DNA of 9,913 nt from CAYTZO01 sp964442525 (lineage in GTDB: Bacteria; Patescibacteriota; Microgenomatia; UBA10105; UBA927), in the NCBI GenBank assembly GCA_964442525.1, contig CAYTZO010000032.1:1-9913 (forward strand), written 5' to 3'. Each line of letters opens with the position of its first letter. Positions within the stretch are counted from its first letter, which is position 1. Below, piece after piece: positions 1 to 6,118 of the stretch. The notes under the pieces were generated by a model that worked only from the letters and a program-made list of their open reading frames with translations, made no database searches and had not been told where the DNA came from. A program made the translations under genes and the position numbers.

Positions 1-1
1 A

Positions 2-7
2 TATAAT
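2..7 (+). promoter_or_regulatory. -10 element upstream of the first ORF
   Basis: A perfect TATAAT hexamer ends nine bases before the ATG at 17. The same nine-base gap recurs before three other starts in this window. The predicted transcription start falls about three bases before the ATG, so the mRNA would be nearly leaderless. Any -35 box lies outside the window, so this call rests on the hexamer and the spacing only. Confidence 0.45.
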
Positions 8-16
8 CCCACCTGT

Positions 17-355
17 ATGTACCGCAGAAGCATTGAGCGCAGATCTCTTCTTGAAGGGCCCGTCGGGCCATATTACTTTTTAGTCTACAGATGCGACGTT
101 ACCGGCATACTTCGCGCCATTTACCTGCGCGAGCCACCGGCCCAGCCCCTCGGTGTTGTTATAAGTTACATGGAGTGTCCGATGGAGCATACGGCAAAAG
201 AATTAGGAAAAAAGCGTTATTTTACCCATACGGCTCAGGCGGTTCTCGTGACCTGTGAAGAGAAGTCGAAGGAATTGGCCCAGAATCAGGCGAGCGGGTT
301 ATTTCCCGGCAGCCTTCTCCTATCTAAAAATCGTGGCCGCGACGGCAAAAAGTGA
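17..355 (+). CDS. Small protein of unknown function (112 aa)
   Basis: I do not recognise this protein. It is 112 residues with no evident membrane segment or signal peptide. The middle is mixed hydrophobic and charged and carries three cysteines (around residues 26, 55 and 77); the C-terminus is basic (RGRDGKK). Reasons to take it as real are the TATAAT hexamer nine bases before the ATG, an open frame across a stretch with no alternative ORF on either strand, and codon use similar to the neighbours. Against it, its last 36 bases overlap the 3' end of the convergent transporter gene, which is a long overlap even for this compact region. No Shine-Dalgarno site is visible. It could be a chance ORF or the end of a gene that begins upstream of the window. 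Confidence 0.45.
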   Translation: MYRRSIERRSLLEGPVGPYYFLVYRCDVTGILRAIYLREPPAQPLGVVISYMECPMEHTAKELGKKRYFTHTAQAVLVTCEEKSKELAQNQASGLFPGSLLLSKNRGRDGKK

Positions 356-1621
356 GGCGAGGGAGATAATAATGGTGCCGATCGCGGCGCCGTACTTCTG
401 AACGGGGGTATTGGTAAACTCTCCCATAAGGTCCCGGTGGCTCGTAAATTTTATTAGATAGTAAAAAATCGGCGGGAGCGCCACGGCGTTGAGGATCTGC
501 GTGGCGATGACGATCGTGAAGAGATTGACAGAGGGAATCATAACGACCAGTAGCCCCAGAAGCAGCTGAATCAGAAACAATACGTAGAACGCTGGACTCT
601 GTTGGTAGCGGGTATCAAGCCCCCCGGAATAGCCAAAAAATTCGCTGAATGCATAGGTCGTTGAGAGTCCGACGATGACGATTCCCATAAATCCCGCGTT
701 CATAATGCCTAAGGCAAACAGTGTCGCGGCGAGCTTACCCGCTAGCGGCGCAATAGCCATACTTGCCTTTGTGCCGTCAGTTATACCTATGCCGTTAACA
801 AACAGCGTCGCGGCGGTCGCGACAATCATAAAGAACGAGAAAAAGTCGGTAAGAAATGCGCCCCAGTAGGTCTCGAGTCTGGAGTACTTGAGTTTTGCCG
901 GGTCTATTTTTTTATCCAGGCCGAAGGAGCTGATGAAAAACTGTCCCCAGGGGGTGATTGTCGTTCCCAGGACGCCCAGGCCCACGATGATGTAGCTTTT
1001 CCAGTACTGGGGAGAAAATGATATGCCCTGAGGCCAGGCGAGATTGCCCAGGGCCAGGTTCCAGTCGGGATTGGCTTTGAACGCAGAAAATACATAGGTA
1101 AGGTAAAAGAGGGAAGAAACAAGCATGATGTTTTGGGTGGATTTATAACTGCCTGCCGTGACGAAGAAAAACACGATTATGATAAGCCCAAACAAAACGG
1201 GGATTGTCGGCAGGCGAAAGATCTCCGCGGTAACCCGAAACGCCGCGATATCGGCGACGATCGTACCCATATTGGCAATAAAGAGAATGAGGAATATCCA
1301 TATGGCTGCTTTGACGCCGTGGTACTCGCGGATGAGGTCCCCGAGACCCTTGCGCGAGACCAGGCTCAGCCGTATGCCCATTTCCTGGGTGAGTGCAAGA
1401 AATATGGTTACCCAAAAAAGAACAAAAAGAATGGGATAGCCGAGTTTGGCGCCGGCGATCGCGTAGGTTGCGACGCCACTGGCGTCATTGTCTGCCATCG
1501 CGGTAATCGTCGCAGGACCGAAGATCGAAAGGAAGATAAAAAGCCGCATCTTCCAGCGCCGGAAGGAAAACCAGTATTGTACCCAGGGGGGCAATTCTGT
1601 TGGCGCGTGTACGGTATTCAT
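320..1621 (-). CDS. NRAMP-superfamily divalent metal transporter, probably of the Mg2+-type (NrMT-like) branch
   Basis: This is an integral membrane protein of 433 residues with about 11 hydrophobic segments and the APC/LeuT-type layout of NRAMP (SLC11) transporters. The first helix carries DNDASGVATY (residues 44-53) where canonical NRAMPs have DPGN. The sixth helix carries GTTITPWGQ (219-227) where canonical Mn/Fe transporters have an Ala-x-x-Met-Pro-His-Asn type motif. The methionine that selects transition metals is therefore apparently replaced by Thr223. Loss of that methionine is known from NRAMP-related Mg2+ transporters, so Mg2+ uptake across the cytoplasmic membrane is the preferred inference over Mn2+ or Fe2+. 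The gene starts five bases after the stop of an MgtE-like sensor gene and has no clear Shine-Dalgarno site, which suggests co-transcription and translational coupling. Family membership is firm; the substrate is inferred. Confidence 0.9.
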   Translation of the reverse strand: MNTVHAPTELPPWVQYWFSFRRWKMRLFIFLSIFGPATITAMADNDASGVATYAIAGAKLGYPILFVLFWVTIFLALTQEMGIRLSLVSRKGLGDLIREYHGVKAAIWIFLILFIANMGTIVADIAAFRVTAEIFRLPTIPVLFGLIIIVFFFVTAGSYKSTQNIMLVSSLFYLTYVFSAFKANPDWNLALGNLAWPQGISFSPQYWKSYIIVGLGVLGTTITPWGQFFISSFGLDKKIDPAKLKYSRLETYWGAFLTDFFSFFMIVATAATLFVNGIGITDGTKASMAIAPLAGKLAATLFALGIMNAGFMGIVIVGLSTTYAFSEFFGYSGGLDTRYQQSPAFYVLFLIQLLLGLLVVMIPSVNLFTIVIATQILNAVALPPIFYYLIKFTSHRDLMGEFTNTPVQKYGAAIGTIIISLASLFAVAATIFR

Positions 1622-1626
1622 ATGGT

Positions 1627-2835
1627 TTAGCCCAGCTTGGCAGAGAGTTGTTTGGTCAGATCGTCCACAATGACTATCCCCAGAAGTCGCCGGTGCCCGT
1701 CAACCACCGGCAGTGCAAATACTTTATATTTGATCATCCGTTTAATGGCAAGCTCAAGGGGAGTCGTCAGGTGGAGGACCACGACGTTTTGGCTCATGAA
1801 TTTATACATCGGGGTATCGGGGGATTGGATAAAGAGTTCATAGAGATTGCATACGCCGACGAGCTCTCCGGCTTGATTGGTTGCATAAATGTAATAGAGA
1901 TAAGAGATTTCTGAAGCTTTCTTGCGGATTTTTGAAAGTACCGACCGGGCAGTCTCTTTGGGAGAAACGGTAATATAGCCGCCGGTTGTAATAAGATCGC
2001 CGATGGGGGTGGTAGAGAGGTTGAGAAGATTTCGGATAATCTCGCTTTTTTCCGGCGGGATGAGGCCGAGGATTTCTTCCCTTCGCCTGGGGGAAAGTGT
2101 CAGGAGAATATCTGCTGCCTCATCTGCGTCAATCCGCGACAGGACTGCGGCGGCATGAGGCGGCCGGAACCGACGGAAGAGCGTCTGTTGGAAGCTCGTG
2201 TTGAGATTTTGGATAACTTCGGCTTCGTAGTTTTCCGGGAGGATGTCGAGGATTTTGGTAAGGTTTTTGAGGGAGAGGCGCTCGAGGTGGTCGGCAAGGT
2301 CTTCGGGGGGGATGCGGGTGAGCTTTTTATCCTCTGCCTTGAGGACCACCCTGCCCCGGGAAAGGGCGACGGGCTGGATGTCCTCCCAGGGCAAAAAGTC
2401 ACTCGTCATGGTTTTGCCAAAGAGTCCGATCGGGACGTTTATAAACTGTTCGAGTTTGAACCAGCGGGCTATTCCCAAAATTCCCACATCTACGCCCGCG
2501 ATGACAAGATAAGGCTTGTCCTGGATGACCACGTCATTGACGCGAACGACCTTATTGCCTTTGATATCGATAATCTGTTGATCGAGAAGGTTTTTGCCGA
2601 CAAACAGTTCGTTTGCAGCCAGGTTGGTTGACTGGAAGGAAGGCTGGATTTTGACAACGCTATTGATTGACACGAGGTCGGTAAGCGGGATAAGCATGGT
2701 GGCGCCGCTTGCAACCACGAGCTTGGTGACGAGCGGCTGATCGCCGGAAAGGAACACGAGGTCAGTGAGTTTGCCGAGCCTGTCTCCTTTGTCGTTAACC
2801 ACTGCTTTGCCCCGCAATTCTGCGAAATATAGCAT
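1627..2835 (-). CDS. Soluble PRC-barrel / MgtE N-domain / CBS-pair protein, likely Mg2+ sensor for the adjacent transporter
   Basis: From the ATG at 2835 the product has 402 residues and no membrane segment. In order it shows a PRC-barrel-like domain (about 5-60: LRGKAVVNDKGDRLGKLTD), a second similar one (about 76-130), a helical MgtE_N superhelix (about 160-275, with the typical ADEAADILLTL stretch), and two CBS repeats (about 280-340 and 345-400). In MgtE Mg2+ channels the N-domain and CBS pair form the cytosolic Mg2+ sensor that gates the pore. Here the MgtE pore is absent and an NRAMP-type transporter follows five bases later, so I infer that this protein gates or regulates it. The frame is open to an ATG at 2904, but that codon shares bases with the lepA ATG, and the PRC domain begins right after the ATG at 2835, which also has a good promoter. 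I therefore use the shorter form. Confidence 0.85.
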   Translation of the reverse strand: MLYFAELRGKAVVNDKGDRLGKLTDLVFLSGDQPLVTKLVVASGATMLIPLTDLVSINSVVKIQPSFQSTNLAANELFVGKNLLDQQIIDIKGNKVVRVNDVVIQDKPYLVIAGVDVGILGIARWFKLEQFINVPIGLFGKTMTSDFLPWEDIQPVALSRGRVVLKAEDKKLTRIPPEDLADHLERLSLKNLTKILDILPENYEAEVIQNLNTSFQQTLFRRFRPPHAAAVLSRIDADEAADILLTLSPRRREEILGLIPPEKSEIIRNLLNLSTTPIGDLITTGGYITVSPKETARSVLSKIRKKASEISYLYYIYATNQAGELVGVCNLYELFIQSPDTPMYKFMSQNVVVLHLTTPLELAIKRMIKYKVFALPVVDGHRRLLGIVIVDDLTKQLSAKLG

Positions 2836-2844
2836 AGTACCCGT

Positions 2845-2873
2845 ATCGTAGTCCCGAGGAGAATCGAGTGCAA
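2845..2873 (-). promoter_or_regulatory. Sigma70-like promoter of the MgtE-like/NRAMP operon
   Basis: Reading the minus strand, TTGCAC (2873-2868) is followed by exactly 17 bases and TACGAT (2850-2845), then nine bases to the ATG at 2835. Each hexamer matches four of six consensus bases and the spacing is optimal. The predicted start site lies about three bases before the ATG, so the transcript would be nearly leaderless. The promoter supports the start at 2835 over the ATG at 2904. Confidence 0.55.
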
Positions 2874-2896
2874 GAGGGCAGAACGAGTGGTAAAAT
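2868..2896 (+). promoter_or_regulatory. Extended -10 promoter of lepA
   Basis: TAAAAT (2891-2896) matches five of six consensus bases and is preceded by TGG (2888-2890), giving the TGn extended -10 motif. The hexamer 17 bases upstream (GTGCAA, 2868-2873) is a poor -35 box. Six bases separate the -10 from the lepA ATG, so the predicted start of transcription is the A of the ATG and the message would be leaderless. No Shine-Dalgarno site precedes this ATG. Confidence 0.6.
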
Positions 2897-2902
2897 TGCT
2901 TC

Positions 2903-5041
2903 ATGGATCAAGATCACATCAGAAACTTCGCCATCATCGCCCACATTGACCACGGCAAATCCACGCTTGCGGACCGGCTCCTGGAGCTTACCGGCACGGT
3001 CAAAAAGCGTGAAATGCAGGAGCAGATTCTCGATAGCAATCCTATCGAACGGGAGCGGGGGATTACGATAAAACTTGCCCCAGTGCGGATGGAATATAGA
3101 GTTCAGAATTCAAAATTTAGAATTCAGAATGGAAAACAAAGCGGCGAAATGCCCTCATCAATTCTTAATTCTGAATTCTACATTCTAAATTTGATCGATA
3201 CCCCCGGCCATGTTGACTTTGCCTATGAGGTCAGCAGATCGCTTGCGGCTTGTGAAGGGGCAATCCTGGTGGTTGATGCCACGCAGGGCGTGCAGGCCCA
3301 GACGCTCGCCAACCTCCGGCAGGCTCAGGAACACAGCCTCAAAATTATCCCGGTCATTAATAAAATCGACCTGCCGAACGCGAGGATAGAAGAGAGCGTA
3401 GAGGAGCTAGTGAGCTTAGGGTTTAATAAAGAGGAAATACTACAAATTTCAGCGAAAACCGGGGAAAATGTTGAAAACGTACTTTTGGCAATTGTTGCAA
3501 AGGTCCCTCCTCCCTCCGGTGAGTCTACCAAACCGCTTCGCGCCCTCGTATTTTCTTCGCAATACGACAGCCATAAAGGAGTAGTAGTGTTTGTGCGGGT
3601 TGTTGACGGGATTTTGCAAGGCCACCCCTTGCAAACCTTGTTACAGGGGGCGGTGTTTAATCCTATTGAACTTGGTTATTTTTCTCCGAAAATGACTCCT
3701 TCTGATATATTGCGAACCGGTGAAGTCGGGTATATCGCAACCGGGCTTAAGGACGCGAGACTTGCCAAGGTTGGAGAAACCATAACAATTCAGAATTCAG
3801 AATTGAGAATTAAGAATCAGAAAAAGCATTCTGAATTCTCCATTCATAATTCTCCATTTGTGGAGCCGCTTCCCGGCTACCGTGAGCCCAAGCCCATGGT
3901 ATTTCTTGGGCTTTATCCGATTAATATGTCGGATATTTCTTTAGCACGCGAAGCTATGGAAAAATTGCGCTTAAGCGACAGTGCTTTTACCTTCAGGCCA
4001 ATATCATCTTTGGCTCTCGGCAACGGCTTTCACTGCGGGTTTCTTGGTCTTCTTCACGCGGAAATCGTTCAGGAGCGCCTGAGCCGCGAGTTCGGTCTTA
4101 ACATGATCGCGACCAGCCCGAGCGTCGAATATCATGTACGGTTGAGGGGAGGAGAAGAAGACGCGGGGAGGCATGCGTTTTTGGAGCGTTTCATGCGAAG
4201 TGAACAGAATGCGGGTCCTGCCGGGCGTTTTCCCCCAAGAATACCCGACATGCGAGGACCCCTTCTTGGGGGTCCCCCTACGCCCGTCACCCGCGAAAAC
4301 CAGCGCTTGGAAGAGGCCTCCAAAAACGTCATGCCGACCTCAGCGTCCAGCAAACAGGTTATCGCTATTCAATCAGCCGCAGAATTTCCAGATCCAAGCC
4401 TGATCGAAGAGACTGCTGAGCCGGTCATGCAGGTAAAAGTCTATACGCCCAGGCGGTATGTCGGGGCGGTGATGCAGCTTGCGCAAGAAAAACGGGGAGA
4501 GTATATCGATCTTAAATATTTTGGGATAAGCGAGTCGGGTCCACTTCGTCAAGGCTTCGAGGGTCAAGCGGAGTTTACCTACCTTATCCCGCTCTCCGAG
4601 ATGATCATCGACTTTTTTGACCGGCTCAAGTCCGTTACCGAAGGCTATGCCAGTCTTGACTACGAATTCTTCGATTACCAGACGGTTGATGTCGTCAAAG
4701 TCGATATCCTCGTCAACAAAGAAAAAGTCGACGCGCTCTCGTTTCTCGTGGTGCGCGACCAAGCGCACAGTCGGAGTATCGCCATTACCGACCGGTTGGC
4801 CCGCGTTATTCCGCGTGCTCAATTTGAGATTCCCATACAGGCGGCGATCGGAGGAAAAGTTGTTGCCAGGAGCGATGTGAAGGCCTTCCGCAAAGACGTT
4901 ATCCAGAAGCTTTACGGCGGCGACCGGACGAGGAAAGACAAGCTCCTTGAGGCGCAAAAGAAAGGCAAAGCCAAGATGAAGCTGGTTGGAAGAGTAGAAA
5001 TACCCCAATCGGCATTTTTTGAAGTTTTAAAGAGAACCTAG
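2903..5041 (+). CDS. lepA: Elongation factor 4 (LepA), ribosomal back-translocase GTPase, with four in-frame insertions
   Basis: This is a cytosolic translational GTPase that acts on the ribosome; EF4 remodels stalled or mistranslocated complexes. G motifs are intact: HIDHGKST (14-21), RERGITIK, DTPGH (99-103), NKID (153-156) and a SAKTG segment. The EF4-specific C-terminal domain is complete, ending VEIPQSAFFEVLKRT. The product has 712 residues against about 600 for the family. Compared with E. coli LepA recalled from memory, the excess lies in four places: residues about 66-96, 296-318, 420-482 and 543-557. The first three coincide with inverted repeats in the DNA and the fourth with a short imperfect one. 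All keep the frame and lie between conserved blocks, at positions that look like surface loops, so the protein is probably functional. The ATG at 2903 follows an extended -10 promoter directly. The gene converges with the M50-like gene, seven bases away. Confidence 0.97.
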   Translation: MDQDHIRNFAIIAHIDHGKSTLADRLLELTGTVKKREMQEQILDSNPIERERGITIKLAPVRMEYRVQNSKFRIQNGKQSGEMPSSILNSEFYILNLIDTPGHVDFAYEVSRSLAACEGAILVVDATQGVQAQTLANLRQAQEHSLKIIPVINKIDLPNARIEESVEELVSLGFNKEEILQISAKTGENVENVLLAIVAKVPPPSGESTKPLRALVFSSQYDSHKGVVVFVRVVDGILQGHPLQTLLQGAVFNPIELGYFSPKMTPSDILRTGEVGYIATGLKDARLAKVGETITIQNSELRIKNQKKHSEFSIHNSPFVEPLPGYREPKPMVFLGLYPINMSDISLAREAMEKLRLSDSAFTFRPISSLALGNGFHCGFLGLLHAEIVQERLSREFGLNMIATSPSVEYHVRLRGGEEDAGRHAFLERFMRSEQNAGPAGRFPPRIPDMRGPLLGGPPTPVTRENQRLEEASKNVMPTSASSKQVIAIQSAAEFPDPSLIEETAEPVMQVKVYTPRRYVGAVMQLAQEKRGEYIDLKYFGISESGPLRQGFEGQAEFTYLIPLSEMIIDFFDRLKSVTEGYASLDYEFFDYQTVDVVKVDILVNKEKVDALSFLVVRDQAHSRSIAITDRLARVIPRAQFEIPIQAAIGGKVVARSDVKAFRKDVIQKLYGGDRTRKDKLLEAQKKGKAKMKLVGRVEIPQSAFFEVLKRT
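3100..3190 (+). repeat. In-frame palindromic insertion 1 in lepA (GAATTC-rich family)
   Basis: An AT-rich inverted repeat. TAGAATTCAGAAT (3118-3130) is exactly complementary to ATTCTGAATTCTA (3168-3180), and looser complementarity extends outward. The segment encodes peptide containing VQNSKFRIQN and LNSEFYI, and expands a loop just before the DTPGH motif by about 20 residues relative to E. coli LepA. The core AGAATTCAGAAT and the encoded QNSxxRIxN and SEFxI patterns recur in the second insertion, so the two are copies of one element family. The outer boundaries are approximate. Confidence 0.85.
3787..3855 (+). repeat. In-frame palindromic insertion 2 in lepA (same GAATTC-rich family)
   Basis: AGAATTCAGAAT (3792-3803) is exactly complementary to ATTCTGAATTCT (3828-3839). 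Partial copies of the same motif flank it on both sides. The insert encodes IQNSELRIKN and SEFSIHNS and lengthens the loop before the conserved LPGYRE segment by about 18 residues. It resembles insertion 1 in sequence, polarity and reading frame, so it is most likely a second copy. Boundaries are approximate. Confidence 0.85.
4160..4347 (+). repeat. In-frame long GC-rich imperfect palindrome, insertion 3 in lepA
   Basis: A nested imperfect hairpin of about 188 bases. The outer arms are GACGC (4160-4164) with GCGTC (4343-4347), and GGCATGCGTTTTTGGAG (4170-4186) with its complement at 4318-4335 apart from one extra base. The inner arms are GCGGGT (4211-4216) with ACCCGC (4289-4294), CGGGCG (4222-4227) with CGCCCG (4281-4286), and CCCCCAAGAA (4232-4241) with TTCTTGGGGG (4263-4272). 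It adds roughly 67 low-complexity residues rich in Pro, Arg and Gly between the conserved YHV and QVIAIQSAAEFPDPS segments. It does not resemble insertions 1 and 2, so it is a different element class, possibly MITE-like. Confidence 0.85.
4532..4573 (+). repeat. Short in-frame insertion 4 in lepA encoding LRQGFEGQA
   Basis: Relative to E. coli LepA, about 12 residues (SESGPLRQGFEGQAE) are added between the conserved YFG and FTYLIPL segments. The DNA is only weakly palindromic: TCCaCTT near 4539 pairs with AAGcGGA near 4566 around a short interior. From memory, LRQGxxGQA peptides recur as insertions in proteins of candidate phyla, but I cannot verify this here. Confidence 0.5.
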
Positions 5042-5048
5042 GCCGGTT

Positions 5049-5816
5049 TCATCGAATTTTTCGACGGAGTACTTTTCCCGACAGAGCAATCAAAAACCAA
5101 ACTATTAGCAGTAAACCAGTATTGAGCGCTAAAACGAGCATGGCACTTTGAGTGAGAGAGGAAAGTATCCGATTGGTCAGGTTAAAAGCCTGTCCGCTCA
5201 AGCTAATCCGCAGTCCCGCAACATAAGAAGCGGTGAGCACGATGCCAAGGGTTATAAATGTCGCAGGCGTGCCTTTAAGATCAAGAGATGAGGGGAACAA
5301 TGAATTTGAGATAGCAAAAAGCAAATAGAGCGTACCAATGACGAGATAAAAGGTAGTTGTCGAGAGCCACCGATTCGCGGGAACAGACTCAAGCCCGGTA
5401 GAAAAACCCGGAAACCAGTAAGACAGGATGGAAAAAGCCAAGAGACCCGCAAACAGCGGCGCTATGCCGATGATGGTTTTTCTGAACGGATCAGTTTTGG
5501 CAACAGACACACTGCCTGCCTGAACCTCCCCAGTCTGCGCAGGCAGGTCTCCCCGGACCGCTTCAGGAGTAAGCGTGAGTTTGCCGGTGTGTACGCCCAG
5601 GACTTCTGCAGTAAACAGGTGTGCAAGTTCATGGATGACGGTTCCCGGGAAAAGAAGGAGCATAACGACAGTCATGGCAATCGATTTTGATCGGGTAAGG
5701 AGGAAAATAAGGAGATAGATCCGGTTCGTAAGCGTTCGTGTGATAAAAAAGAGTGCAACAAGTTCCGCGATAAGGATTACGAGAAGGCTCATACTCATCA
5801 GTATCGCGGATTTCAT
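5049..5816 (-). CDS. M50-like (site-2 protease type) integral membrane metalloprotease
   Basis: This is a polytopic membrane protein of 255 residues from the ATG at 5816. Two hydrophobic helices lead to HELAH (62-66), a complete HExxH zinc site at the end of a membrane segment. SNSLFPSSLDL (170-180), with an aspartate near the end, resembles the Asn-x-x-P-x-x-D region that supplies the third zinc ligand in M50 peptidases. The segment VAKTDPFRKTIIGIAPLFAG leads into further membrane helices. Such enzymes cleave within or near the membrane, often on signalling or secretory proteins; the substrate is unknown. The frame extends to a TTG at 5828, but that overlaps the -35 box of the divergent gene, so I prefer the ATG. 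Residues 90-102 coincide with a small DNA palindrome and may be an insertion. The stop lies seven bases from the convergent lepA stop, and no terminator is visible between them. Confidence 0.8.
   Translation of the reverse strand: MKSAILMSMSLLVILIAELVALFFITRTLTNRIYLLIFLLTRSKSIAMTVVMLLLFPGTVIHELAHLFTAEVLGVHTGKLTLTPEAVRGDLPAQTGEVQAGSVSVAKTDPFRKTIIGIAPLFAGLLAFSILSYWFPGFSTGLESVPANRWLSTTTFYLVIGTLYLLFAISNSLFPSSLDLKGTPATFITLGIVLTASYVAGLRISLSGQAFNLTNRILSSLTQSAMLVLALNTGLLLIVWFLIALSGKVLRRKIR
5512..5547 (-). repeat. Small palindrome within the M50-like gene
   Basis: CTGCCTGC (5512-5519) is exactly complementary to GCAGGCAG (5539-5546), around a 19-base interior. On the coding strand it encodes about DLPAQTGEVQAGS, in a loop between the HELAH helix and the conserved AKTDPF segment. 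It looks like another in-frame repeat insertion, but the arms are short and I have no homologue in hand to measure the added length. Confidence 0.5.
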
Positions 5817-5819
5817 GCC

Positions 5820-5848
5820 TTGACGCAACCGAACGAGTAGAGTAGAGT
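5820..5848 (+). promoter_or_regulatory. Sigma70-like promoter of the coiled-coil gene
   Basis: TTGACG (5820-5825, five of six consensus bases) is followed by exactly 17 bases and TAGAGT (5843-5848, four of six). Nine bases then separate it from the ATG at 5858. The predicted start site is about three bases before the ATG, so the message would be nearly leaderless. This promoter selects the ATG at 5858 over the in-frame GTG at 5849, which would begin upstream of the expected transcript. Confidence 0.6.
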
Positions 5849-5857
5849 GTGGTGAGT

Positions 5858-6118
5858 ATGCTCACGAAAAAAGATTTGAAACAAATAGGGGTGGTTTTTG
5901 ATCAACGCTTAGATGCAAAATTAGATGCAAAATTAGATGAGAAATTAAAGCCAATAAGGAAAGAACTCAAGGGTATGCGAAAGGACCTTAAAAGCGTGAA
6001 GAAAACGCTCGATATTCATATTCTTCAAACCGACAGGCACTTAAATTATCATCATCGCCGCCTCGTACAGCTTGAGGAGAAAACCGGCGTTGGGTCTCCC
6101 TCATTTCTTCCAACTTAA
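5858..6118 (+). CDS. Small charged coiled-coil protein of unknown function (86 aa)
   Basis: The product begins MLTKKDLKQIGVVFDQRLDAK and is very rich in Lys, Asp, Glu and Leu. Residues 18-29 repeat LDAK, LDAK, LDEK, and the following part (KPIRKELKGMRKDLKSVKKTL) continues a long amphipathic helix. It is probably an alpha-helical coiled coil that oligomerises or binds a partner; no catalytic motif or membrane segment is visible. The start at ATG 5858 is supported by a well-spaced promoter ending nine bases upstream. An in-frame GTG at 5849 is a less likely start. The TAA stop shares three bases with the stop of the convergent sortase gene (TTAA). Function is unknown. Confidence 0.75.
   Translation: MLTKKDLKQIGVVFDQRLDAKLDAKLDEKLKPIRKELKGMRKDLKSVKKTLDIHILQTDRHLNYHHRRLVQLEEKTGVGSPSFLPT
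5909..5944 (+). repeat. Three tandem 12-base units coding LDAK/LDEK
   Basis: TTAGATGCAAAA occurs at 5909-5920 and 5921-5932, followed by the variant TTAGATGAGAAA at 5933-5944. Each unit encodes one four-residue step of the coiled coil. This looks like recent slippage-type duplication within the gene, so copy number may vary between strains. Confidence 0.8.

Noticed and set aside
1133..1630. 165-residue open frame opposite the transporter gene
   Set aside because: It is a shadow of a strongly supported gene, with a highly charged, non-protein-like composition and no upstream signals.
2836..2904. N-terminal extension of the MgtE-like protein to an ATG at 2904
   Set aside because: That ATG shares bases with the lepA ATG within a CATG. 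The 23 extra residues precede the PRC domain and run through its likely promoter.
3100..3855. CRISPR array or intron/intein in lepA
   Set aside because: There are only two copies, with no regular spacers and inverted rather than direct arms. The frame continues through both, and no splicing or homing motifs are present.
4373..5008. 211-residue open frame opposite lepA
   Set aside because: It is antisense to the conserved C-terminal part of LepA, which explains the open frame.
5030..5060. Intrinsic terminator between the convergent lepA and M50-like genes
   Set aside because: The seven-base gap has no stable GC hairpin followed by a T run on either strand.
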